Assembly: GCA_030015575.1 (NCBI GenBank)
Contig: JASDDO010000006.1
Span: 203,613,632 to 203,677,631, forward strand
From: Agapanthus africanus
Lineage: Eukaryota > Streptophyta > Magnoliopsida > Asparagales > Amaryllidaceae
Direction: 5' to 3'
DNA length: 64,000 bases
Position numbers and translations under genes: made by a program. The notes below the pieces were generated by a model. That model worked only from the letters and a program-made list of their open reading frames with translations. It was not told where the DNA came from and did no database searches. Each line of letters starts with the position of its first letter. The stretch's first letter is position 1. Of this stretch, positions 10,032 to 19,414 are shown in pieces.

Positions 10032-11990
10032 CTAAGGCCATGTACTGGCGTATCGAAGACCTATCATCTCGATCAGCCGCTCGAACTGAGTCTGGGGCAA
10101 GGCCTTGGTGAATGGATCTGCAGTGTTGTCTTCTGAAGCGACTCTCCGAACCTCGATCTCCTGGCGATCCACGATCTCCCTGATCAGGTGATACCGCCTC
10201 AAGATGTGCCTGGATCTCTGATGGGACCTGGGTTCCTTCGCTAAAGCTATAGCCCCGTTGTTGTCGCAATACAGAGTTATTGGATCAACAATGGACGGAA
10301 CCACCTGATGTTCTTTCAAGAACTTCCTCATCCAGACAGCTTCTTTTGCGGCATCAGATGCAGCGATGTATTCCGCTTCCATCGTCGAGTCTGCAACGGT
10401 TTCTTGTTTGGAACTCTTCCAACACACCTCCCCTCCATTGAGGTTAAAGACAAAACCCGACATGGACTTGGAATCATCCTTGTCACTCTGGAAGCTGGAG
10501 TCAGCAAAGGCCTCGATCTGGAGGTCTTTTCCGCCATACACCAAGAACATCTCCTTAGTCCTTCTCAGGTACTTGAGAATGTTCTTTACCGCTATCCAGT
10601 GTTTCTCCCCAGGGTTTGACTGATACCGGCTTACCACACTCAGTGCATAAGCTACATCCGGTCTGGTACACAACATCGCATACATTATAGAGCCTACCGC
10701 AGAAGCGTAGGGTATAATAGACATGCGATCCCTCTCCAAATCAGTCTTGGGAGACATCTCTTTAGAGAGGGTGATCCCGTGACAAGCCGGTAGGTTACCG
10801 CGCTTGGAATCTTCCATACTGAATCTCTTCAGTATGGTGTCGATGTACCTGGACTGTGAAAGTCCTAATATCCTCTTGGATCTGTCACGGTAGATCCGGA
10901 TACCCAGAATGTATGAGGCATCACCCAGGTCTTTCATGGAGAACCTGTGTGACAAGAACCCCTTGGCAGATTGTAGCATAGGAATGTCATTTCCTATTAA
11001 GAGAATGTCATCCACGTATAAAACGAGGAATACTACAGTTCTCGCTACAAATCTACTATAGATGCGTGGTTCATCTGGATTTTTGATAAAGCCAAATTCT
11101 TTGACTGTCTCATCAAAGCAGATGTTCCAACTCCGCGATGCCTGCTTTAGTCCATAGATGGACTTAAGCAACTTGCACACCTTTCCGCTGCTCCCACTCT
11201 GAATGAAGCCCTCTGGCTGGTCCATATAGACACACTCCTCTAAATTTCCATTTAGAAAAGCTGTCTTTACGTCCATTTGCCAGATCTCATAATCGTGGAA
11301 GGCAGCAATGGCAAGAAGGATCCGAATGGATTTCAGCATGGCTACTGGAGAAAAGGTTTCGTCATAGTCCAAGCCAGGTCTTTGACGAAAACCCTTTGCT
11401 ACCAGCCTAGCTTTATAGGTCTCAACCTGTCCATCTACACCAATCTTCCTTTTGAAGATCCACTTGCATCCTACGGGTTTTACCCCGTCTGGAGCAATGT
11501 CCAACGTCCATACCTTGTTGGTGTACATGGAATCCATTTCGGTCCTCATTGCATCCAGCCATTTCACTGAGTCAACGCTCTGAACGGCCTGCTGGAAGCT
11601 AGTAGGCTCATCATAATCTATGATGCAATCCTCTCTATCCCCGTCTATGAGAAAACCGTAGTATCTCTCGGGCGGATGAGTCTGCCTACTACTCCTGCGG
11701 AGCGGCGTAGGAATGTCCTGTTCTGTTGAACCCTCTGGTTCCACTAAGCTTTCAGTAACAGTCTGTGGTTCTGGAACTTCTTCCAGTTCTATTGTGCTCC
11801 CACTTATTTGGGTTTCCAAAAACTCAGTTTCCAAGAAGCGGGCATGCTGAGAAACAAAAACCTTTTGTTCCTCAGTGGAATAGAAAAGATACCCCCTGGA
11901 GTTCCTTGGGTATCCCACAAACTTACACTGTACTGAACGTGCCTCAAGCTTGTCCGCATGCTGCTTTTTACAAAAACTGGACATCCCCAT
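10032..11990 (-). CDS. Copia RT-RNase H (3' part of gag-pol, after frameshift)
   Basis: A 652-residue open frame. True coding sequence joins it from the upstream frame near 11965, so the Met at its start is not the real start. The integrase C-terminus (CKFVGYPRNSRGYLFY, residues about 22-37) comes first. RT follows with W-W-type motif KPVGCKWIFK (about 171-180), YKARLVAKGF (192-201), QMDVKTAFLNG (238-248), SIYGLKQASRSW (277-288) and the catalytic YVDD at 325-328. RNase H follows: SKSMSGFVF, EAEYIAAS and LYCDNNGAI with acidic residues, ending at ADPFTKALP. It makes cDNA inside the particle. The frame is open throughout, consistent with a young copy. Confidence 0.9.
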   Translation of the reverse strand: MGMSSFCKKQHADKLEARSVQCKFVGYPRNSRGYLFYSTEEQKVFVSQHARFLETEFLETQISGSTIELEEVPEPQTVTESLVEPEGSTEQDIPTPLRRSSRQTHPPERYYGFLIDGDREDCIIDYDEPTSFQQAVQSVDSVKWLDAMRTEMDSMYTNKVWTLDIAPDGVKPVGCKWIFKRKIGVDGQVETYKARLVAKGFRQRPGLDYDETFSPVAMLKSIRILLAIAAFHDYEIWQMDVKTAFLNGNLEECVYMDQPEGFIQSGSSGKVCKLLKSIYGLKQASRSWNICFDETVKEFGFIKNPDEPRIYSRFVARTVVFLVLYVDDILLIGNDIPMLQSAKGFLSHRFSMKDLGDASYILGIRIYRDRSKRILGLSQSRYIDTILKRFSMEDSKRGNLPACHGITLSKEMSPKTDLERDRMSIIPYASAVGSIMYAMLCTRPDVAYALSVVSRYQSNPGEKHWIAVKNILKYLRRTKEMFLVYGGKDLQIEAFADSSFQSDKDDSKSMSGFVFNLNGGEVCWKSSKQETVADSTMEAEYIAASDAAKEAVWMRKFLKEHQVVPSIVDPITLYCDNNGAIALAKEPRSHQRSRHILRRYHLIREIVDRQEIEVRRVASEDNTADPFTKALPQTQFERLIEMIGLRYASTWP

Positions 11991-13999
11991 ACCTTAAGAT
12001 ACTTAAGACAGGGTTTCTTCCCAGTCCATATCTCATATGGGGTGGTAGGCACAGTCTTGGTGGGAGCCTTGTTCAAGAGATACGCAGCTGCTTCTAGCGC
12101 ATATCCCCAGAATGATCGTGGTAACTCAGCGTTACTCATCATGGACCGCACCATATCCAATAGGGTGCGGTTCCGTCTCTCCGATACACCGTTATGTTGC
12201 GGGGTGTATGGAGGAGTAAGCTGAGAGAGAATTCCGTTCTCTTTTAAATAGTTCAGGAACTCGGTACTTAAGTATTCTCCACCTCGATCCGATCTTAAAA
12301 TCTTAATACTTTTGCCGGTCTGTTTCTCTACTTCATTCTTATACTCCTGGAATTTTCCAAAGGCTTCGGACTTATGTTTCATTAAGAAGACATAACCGTA
12401 CCTTGAGAAGTCATCCGTAAAAGTAATGAAGTAAGAATATCCGCTTCTCGCATGTGTAGACATTGGACCGCACACGTCACTGTGTACGAGTCCCAAGAGC
12501 TCGCTCGCTCTTACTCCATGTCCAGTAAACGGAATCTTTGTCATCTTTCCCTTGAGACAGGATTGACAAGTGGCATATGACTGATATTCGAACGCATTCA
12601 AATACCCTTCTGTATGTAACTTCGTCAACCTTCTCTCATTGATGTGACCCAGTCTACAATGCCACAAGAAAGTCTGATTTATTTCCGGAGACTTTCTTTT
12701 GTGTGTATTCTGGACATTAAAAATCTGTGGTTGGTTTAACACGTATATACCATTACTCAATGTACCTGACCCAATCAAAACTTGATTAAGGTGAATGTTT
12801 ACAACATTACTTACAAACGCAAATTCATAACCTTCTTTAGAAACTAAAGATACAGAAATGATATTACAAGTTGCGTTGGGTACAAAAAAGCAATTACGCA
12901 AAACCAAAACATGTCCATCTGACATTCCCAGGTGATAGTCCCCCACGGCTTTAGCATCCATGCTAGCTCCGTTCGCAACTCTGAGGGTCATGTCACCTGC
13001 CTTCAAAACCCTACGGTTTCTCAACGCCTGCAAAGAATTACAGATATGAGATCCTGATCCGGTATCCAATACCCAGGAAGTAGAGTTTATTGAAAGACAG
13101 TTTTCAATAACATACACACCTGAAGCTGAAGCTGCAACCTGCTTCAATTCCTGTGTTCTGGCCTTCCAGGCCCAGCAATCATTCTTCCAGTGTCCTTTCT
13201 TATGACAATAGAAGCATTCTTCCTTATCCACAAGCTTCCCCGCTATCTTTGTTGCTTTACCTTTTCCCTTCGTATCCACCTTACTAACACCGCCCCTTGG
13301 TTTGGCGGGGGCCTTCTTCTTCTTTCCCTTGGCTTTCGCCTTGGACCTAGAAGAAGATGATCCTCCTACAAACAAAGTGGATGTATCCCTACCTTTCTGT
13401 AGGGTGCCCTCTGCGCTCCTCAGCATGTTGAGGAGCTCTGAAAGTTCAACCTCCTTTTCTTGTAAGTTGAAGTTCAGTATGAACTGGGCGTAAGTGGAAG
13501 GAAGGGACTGGAGAACTATATCCGTATAGAGTTCAGCCTCCAATGTGGTCCCTAGGTCCGCGAGCTCCTCAATGTAGCCGATCATCTTTAGCACGTGCTC
13601 GGCTACCGATGATCCGACGGCCATCTTTGCCGAAAACAACTTTTTCGACGCTTCGTATCTTGCGATACGTGATTGCTCTCCATACAGTTCTTTTGTATGG
13701 AGAAATATGGATTCAAGGTCCATATTCTCGTGCCTCCTCTGATGTTCGTTGTCCATCGAGGCAAGTACGAGGCACTTGGCCTTCGCGCTATCAATCTCCC
13801 AAGTCTTGCGGATTTCCTTATCCGCGACGCTGGAAGTGGGACCAGGGACAGGGGGAGCTTTGGTGGTAAGAAGATACCCCAGCTTGTCATAAGTGATTGC
13901 TATCTTGACATTCCTGAGCCAATCTTTGTAGTTTGGCCCTGTCAGTTTGTTTTTATCTAGGAGTAACTTAAGTCCAGTCATGTTGATTGGTCGCTGCAA
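11804..13999 (-). CDS. Copia Gag-protease-integrase (5' part of gag-pol)
   Basis: A 731-residue frame, correct up to about residue 679, after which residues are out of frame until the stop. The start is Met at 13999; a second Met at residue 7 (MTGLKLLLDKNKLTGPNY) is an alternative. Gag occupies about 1-250, with a lysine-rich stretch at 219-250 and the zinc knuckle C262-x2-C-x4-H-x4-C275. Protease D312-T-G is intact. The integrase zinc finger is H447, H452, C478, C481, and the DD35E triad is D508, D571, E607. All catalytic residues are present. The roles are particle assembly, polyprotein cleavage and integration. It overlaps the RT frame because of a 1-nt loss in an A-run near 11965-11969. 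Confidence 0.9.
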   Translation of the reverse strand: MQRPINMTGLKLLLDKNKLTGPNYKDWLRNVKIAITYDKLGYLLTTKAPPVPGPTSSVADKEIRKTWEIDSAKAKCLVLASMDNEHQRRHENMDLESIFLHTKELYGEQSRIARYEASKKLFSAKMAVGSSVAEHVLKMIGYIEELADLGTTLEAELYTDIVLQSLPSTYAQFILNFNLQEKEVELSELLNMLRSAEGTLQKGRDTSTLFVGGSSSSRSKAKAKGKKKKAPAKPRGGVSKVDTKGKGKATKIAGKLVDKEECFYCHKKGHWKNDCWAWKARTQELKQVAASASGVYVIENCLSINSTSWVLDTGSGSHICNSLQALRNRRVLKAGDMTLRVANGASMDAKAVGDYHLGMSDGHVLVLRNCFFVPNATCNIISVSLVSKEGYEFAFVSNVVNIHLNQVLIGSGTLSNGIYVLNQPQIFNVQNTHKRKSPEINQTFLWHCRLGHINERRLTKLHTEGYLNAFEYQSYATCQSCLKGKMTKIPFTGHGVRASELLGLVHSDVCGPMSTHARSGYSYFITFTDDFSRYGYVFLMKHKSEAFGKFQEYKNEVEKQTGKSIKILRSDRGGEYLSTEFLNYLKENGILSQLTPPYTPQHNGVSERRNRTLLDMVRSMMSNAELPRSFWGYALEAAAYLLNKAPTKTVPTTPYEIWTGKKPCLKYLKVWGCPVFVKSSMRTSLRHVQYSVSLWDTQGTPGGIFSIPLRNKRFLFLSMPASWKLSFWKPK

Positions 14000-16065
14000 T
14001 TAGGAGAGAGAAGAAGAAACACTCAGCATGATGCTCTTGCAAGTTTAGAGTGGTTTTTAGTTTATCTAAACAGGATGGCTCCCACTGTTTCTCGAATCCC
14101 TCCTCAAACCATAAAGGAAGAATTAGTCAGGATCAATCCCACCGTACAATACTTGCTTAACCGTTCAGCCAGGCCGGTGTCGGTACTTCGAGGGAGGTTT
14201 TCCAACGCTTTCGCGAAGTTCCTTAATTAAAGAACCTCTTTTCCCTGGGGGCGTAGCCCCGCTAACACCTTTCTAGGCACCTACTAGGTTTATAGCATTG
14301 ATCGTTTAGCGAGAAATTTCCCGAGGAGTAGCATATACTCATAGTAGGATCGGGATCCAAATATCATCGCCTGACGAAACTGAAGGAATCCTACCAGAAT
14401 CATCACACTCCAAATGGTATGCAAATCTAGCAAGTTTCAGTACTTATGAAACTCCCGATGTGGATTTTTGCCCCATGCTCTTATGACCTTGACGAAGGTC
14501 AACAAATCATAAGTCACATGTCAAGTTCTGCCCGTCATTATCCAGGTTAATTTGAATCCACCCGCATATACCCTTGATGAAGGTCAACAAGGTAATGCGA
14601 ATGTCCCAAACCAACGCATCTATCTATGCTACATATGAATACCCAACAGCTACCAATCACTATGCCTTGACGAAGGTCAACAAACACAGCTTGAATACTA
14701 TTGAATATTCATACGAAACGACGGAGGGTTACGAATGGTTTTGGCAAAACCGTGAACGTAGTGAACTTGATTTGGTCGATGGAACGAGATAGCTTTTAAA
14801 AGGAGTGGCTCAAGCTCCGCATTTAAAAGTTGGTTTTGAAAAGAACCGAGTGGTTTTTCGAAAGTGTTCCAATGACTTTAACTTGGTTTATTATCTTGCA
14901 TTAGTTCTTTTAATGCGTGATATTCTTGCATTAGTTCTTTTAATGCGTCCCATCATTTAATCCTACCATTGCAGAAAACAACCAAAATATGACGTACGCT
15001 TATGCCATTCGCATTCGCCACTGGGCCCCGTCATTACCCGTTAGGTTACTTAACTAACGACAGAGCGGGGGCTGGGCTAGCGCGTCTGTAAAACATAAGC
15101 AACGCCTAAATAATATCATATATAGATATACTGCAATGATAAACATTTCAGATCACAGATGAATACATTGGATATACTAGGAATCTGTAATTCGTACGAG
15201 CCTGTAACGAAAGACAGATTACACGGTCGCGGTGAATAGCCAATACCCCACCCAAGACCCCTACGGGTGCGGCAAACTACCCGCCAAGTACCCGAAGCGT
15301 AGCAACCTCCCTCATCTCCATGAGTAGGCCACTCGACACTTCGGCATACCCGGTAGTTTGTACACCCCTCCATGGGTCTATCCTAGGAGCAAAAACAGTA
15401 AAAATAAATTATACAATGACGGCTACAACCCCGACCCGGTTGTGCGGCCATATAAATAATTATTACATCAATTTACAAATTTACAAGAATTGAAAGAAAA
15501 GAAAACTCTCGTCTCACAACCCCCGGCTATTCACCCGCGACAATCCAACATATTCATATACACATTCCAGCACATTACAGATCACAGATTTGTATAACCC
15601 CCACTAATCGACATATAGCGATTAGTAGACGTTCAATACAAATATCTCATTACAGAAAACCCGTTAGCTTAAGTCTTTTAGAAGTTCGATCAAAAATACG
15701 GATTTTCGGGACCCCAAAATAAAATTTTCGTTCTGGAAAATCTGGGCAGAAAATATATATTCCAAAAATCCCAAAATACCCCAATGAGCAATCTGCAAAA
15801 AATAAAACCCATGACCGAGTCAACTCGGCCGCGTTTCCGCGGCGGGAGCGTGCTACCGCTGCGGAACCGCGGCTCTTTGATCGAGTCATGGGCCCAAATT
15901 TTTGCAATTTCTTTAAAAAAGCCTGAGTCGATTTTTGGTGTTTTTCAAAAAAGTTTTCCAGCACTTTTAAAATCGACAGAAAGTTTAAAATTCCGGGGTT
16001 CGTTTCGGGACTTTTTCGTTGATCGATCTTCTAGTTACTTGCTAACATGTTAGATAGAGTTTAAC
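14000..16065 (-). other. Copia 5' leader between PBS and gag
   Basis: About 2.1 kb of untranslated leader with no supportable gene. It holds three copies of CTTGA[CT]GAAGGTCAACAA (about 14488, 14573 and 14662), a tandem duplication of a unit containing TTGCATTAGTTCTTTTAATG (14895-14948), and a large GC-rich dyad at 15808-15892 whose outer arms are CCCATGAC / GTCATGGG. Long leaders usually hold packaging and dimerisation signals; which of these motifs does so is unknown. Confidence 0.6.
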
Positions 16066-16081
16066 TAGGCTCTGATACCAC
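16066..16081 (-). other. Copia primer binding site (initiator tRNA-Met type)
   Basis: On the element strand, GTGGTATCAGAGCC follows the 5' LTR end. TGGTATCAGAGC is the standard plant PBS complementary to the 3' end of initiator tRNA-Met. Confidence 0.9.
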
Positions 16082-18254
16082 TGTAAGTCCATGCTACCTC
16101 TCCCGGTACTTTCGGGAATGCGGAATTTGGTAAAAAAACGATTTTTACGGAGGTGGTAACATGGACCTATAACCCGTATCTTGGTTAAACATCTATCTAA
16201 CAAACTAACTATGAGTTTCTAGCTACTCGGTTAGGGGGTTATACCTTGCTTGTCTCGAACTCCTTCGTCTTCAAGCTCCGATGGTGGTCCGATGGCTTCT
16301 TCTCTTCGTCTCCGTACGCCGAAGATAGATCCACCTGAAAGCTCCAACCTTTAGCTCCTTCTTCGTTCTTTGAAGAAACTAGTTCACTTGGTTTGCTAAA
16401 CCTAGTGAACTAGAATGAGTAGAGAAGAATTAGAATGGGATTTTATCTATGGTTCTTGATTCTCAACTCATGAGACAAGAGAACCATAGATTAAAGAGAG
16501 GAAGCAAGAGCAAGAGGGTGAGAGCAAATGGAGAGCTCAAGAACAAGAGAGAGAATGAGCAAGAAAGAATGAGGCTCTCTTTTGTCTTTCACCCCTCATA
16601 ATCCAAAGTAATCATAACTCATCATATCAACAAAAGTCTTATGTGATGGTTGAAGTAACCATAACCATATCATATCATGCACTCATTTTACACAAATGAG
16701 CAAGCAAGTAAAAGTCTTTGCCATGAAATGATGGCTATGGTTATCATGATGGTCAACTAGTCAAGCCTACTCAACCGGTCAACAAAGTCAACAAGTCAAC
16801 AAAAGTCAACAAGTCAACAAAGTCAACAAAAGTCAACAACCATGTCACCATAATACTTAATCAATATAATAGCTAATCACATATCATATTCTCATTAGGG
16901 TTGATCAAAAGGTCAATAGTCAACGGTCAACTGTCAACAACCCTAATGAGAATCCACTGCCTCTGCCTCCCTGTCAACTGTGCATACACACCCGCATCCG
17001 CGTTCCGAGGAACACGAATGCAAACTGGATAAATCCAATCCCAAAAGGTACACTAGGATTTGGCTTAAACCAAAGCCCGCTAGTGTAAACTGTCTGGACA
17101 CTGTACGTGCACAAGTGCACGGATGTGACCGAACGCTGTCGCAAAACCATGCGACCTGTCGCAATACCATGCGAGCTCTACTCTTTTGCCTAAAGGCGAA
17201 AAGCTTTCTGTGTGGGACTCTAAAGACTCGACACTACGCTGGCAGTGGGTTTAACCACAGACCGCAAGCGGCACTAGTTGTGCGTAACGGTCCCCGGGTA
17301 ATGCCGACAAGAAGACCGACGAGGCGAAACCCATCTGAACTCCTACTGAGCCTGAGTGTGACATTCTCCGTACAGTCCGGTCTGTTCGTCTGATACATCG
17401 CATGGCGGGCCTAGGGGGCGGTAAATGTCAGTCCCCCAATAGCGGTACAAGTCGTGCCGGAGCGAAGCCCAAAACACCCTGAGATAACACTGGAAACCTA
17501 CCAGTATATCTCGTTTGCCCTGGCCAGGGACTACTCGTGTAATGGCTCTCCTAGACACAGAGCGATGTCAACCCCCAATACCGGGAGAGACGAATCCTGT
17601 CTAACCGTCACTGCCTCCAAGTGCTTCGGGACTGCACCCAACCACCACCTGTTTGCACGACTCCTTTGAGCCGTGGTAGGATAGTGATCAAAGTACAGTG
17701 GGAACACACTCGAGGCGAAGTGACAGTGTCAAGTCAGCGGACTAAGCTGTACTCATGTCACCTGGAAACTGATAACTGACGATAGGCATAATACCAACTA
17801 GTCAGTTCCCGACGAGTCCTGTCCAGTGTACCCGTAACCTAACGAGCACCCGCATACTATCTCAAGTACGACGTACTGACGGCTGTGGGACAGACCGTCT
17901 CCCACACTGGGATGAGAAGCGCATGCGCTGGTCTACTCCGGAGTATCGATGCCCTGTCTCGATAGTCCTGCGACCAGGGACCTGCATAAGGATGTGCTTA
18001 TAGATTACCCAGCCCCACTAGTGTGACGGCCATCACATCGCTGGTAATCAAGCAAAGATCCTAAGGGCTCCACTAATGTGTATAGGCGATATACAAAATA
18101 TAAACACATGTACACATTGAAGTAGAAACAAACCAAGTAGCATACTACTATTTTGAGCAAGATTGTATATACAAGGTGAATATCCCAAGCATCCATTAAG
18201 TAATATACATACTAGTATGATACAGTAATGGCCTCTAGGGCATATACACTAACA
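16082..18254 (-). repeat. Copia 5' LTR (right copy)
   Basis: 2173 bp, paired with 7844-10017. It drives transcription leftward. It carries the same W-box cluster and the same short open stretches, which are LTR sequence and not genes. It is followed by the AAAAG target duplication at 18255. Confidence 0.95.
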
Positions 18255-18830
18255 AAAAGACACTTGCAAGGTCCTCTCGACTTTGTAAGAAGAAACCACC
18301 TGCGTGAGATCCTTACGACTCATAAGGGACCAACACACTTAGGGATCCCCACGATCCCTAAGGAGAAATTACACTTGTGAGATCCTCACGACTCGTAAGG
18401 AGAACCCTCTTATGGCACCCTCACAGCTCATAAAATTCAAAAGTCTTAAGCTACAGGGAACTAAACCTGTTCTTAAGCAGCCCCCACAACCGCCGATAAT
18501 GCCCTACAAGCGGCTCAATGCTGACCCTTGTATACAATCCACGGGCGCGAATAAACATTTCCCTAACAAAGTCCCATCCGTGACTAGTGATATGTTTATA
18601 CGGTGAACGACCCTTGTAATTCCTCTCGACTTATAAGGAGAAAACACTCTTGTAAGATCCTTACGACTTACAAGAGATCATACACTTAGAAATCCCCACG
18701 ATTCTTAAGGAGAAATTACACCTACGGGATCCTCTCGACCGGTAGGGAGAAAATTCTTTATGAGATCCTTACGGCTCATGAAGTCAAAAGCCTTAGTCAA
18801 CAGGATCCTAACCCTGTTTACTAATCCACC
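18255..18830. repeat. Hairpin-module cluster 1 (Tat 3' domain)
   Basis: About ten consecutive short hairpins with conserved loop core ATCCT[CT]ACGA and variable but mutually complementary arms. Clear cases: 18338-18362 (CTTAGGGATC / GATCCCTAAG), 18647-18676 (CTCTTGTAAG / CTTACAAGAG), and 18793-18824 (TTAGTCAACAGG / CCTGTTTACTAA, one mismatch). Spacers are of AAGGAGAAA type. A 17-bp box, GTATACAATCCACGGGC, lies at 18530. No gene. Confidence 0.75.
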
Positions 18831-19414
18831 TTTGTCCGTCATCGACAGAGGCAAATGATGATTCGCTCTTGGCAATATCCCAGTAGTAGCGGTGCTGATG
18901 CCGAAATCGGTGTCTAATTCCGAGCTTACAGCAAAAAACCAGCAAGCCACACATGCATACGAAATAGTAGAAATGATGGGGCAACTTGCAGACAAAATCA
19001 GCAAGTAAAAATATATGCATGCAAAATAGCCTAAATGATTGGGCAACTCGCAATAAAAAGCAGCAAGTAAAAAAATAAAACAAAAAGCCGAAATGATTGG
19101 GCAATCGCGACCTTCGCGATATAAAAGCTGAAATGATAGAGCATCGCGGAAAGAAATAAAATTAAAAAAAATGAGAAATTTATGCCCTACAGGTGATATC
19201 ACATCAATCCCTGTATACAATCCAGGGGCGCAAACAAAGAGGGAATCATACCTTTCCTCCCCAGGTTTCATCAGAAGAAGAAGCCAAATCTCAACGGTTC
19301 ACAGATAGCCTGGAGATCGTCTCAACATTCATGTCATTAAAACGGACACAACAACAAGCAAAGCGGAACAGCGACAACCCCCAGTTCCATGACTTGGCGG
19401 TGCACAGATGACCG
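18831..19414. other. Spacer with degenerate TGAAATGATTGGGCAA repeats
   Basis: No gene supported. About four degenerate copies of [CT][TC][GA]AAATGAT[TA]GGGCAA followed by GCAAGTAAAA lie between about 18970 and 19145. A second GTATACAATCC box (variant ending AGGGGC) is at 19213. Long open stretches on the - strand here are uninterrupted by chance and show no recognisable domain. Confidence 0.5.

Larger units (their letters stand above)
7844..18254 (-). mobile_element. Ty1/copia retrotransposon, nearly intact, long LTRs
   Basis: A complete element of about 10.4 kb with TG...CA LTRs (7844-10017 and 16082-18254), flanked by a perfect 5-bp target duplication AAAAG (7839-7843 and 18255-18259). A PBS next to the right LTR and a purine tract next to the left LTR fix the - orientation. 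The polyprotein order protease-integrase-RT-RNase H is diagnostic of Ty1/copia. The lineage looks Tork/Angela-like from the RT and long LTRs, but this is a guess. I count about two dozen differences between the 2.17-kb LTRs by eye (close to 99% identity), implying a recent insertion. A single frameshift is the main visible coding lesion. Confidence 0.93.

Noticed and set aside
18800-19271. 188-codon - strand frame with hydrophobic Tyr/Phe-rich segments
   Set aside because: The sequence is AT-rich spacer with degenerate repeats; hydrophobic text is typical of reversed A-rich DNA, and the frame runs into a hairpin cluster.
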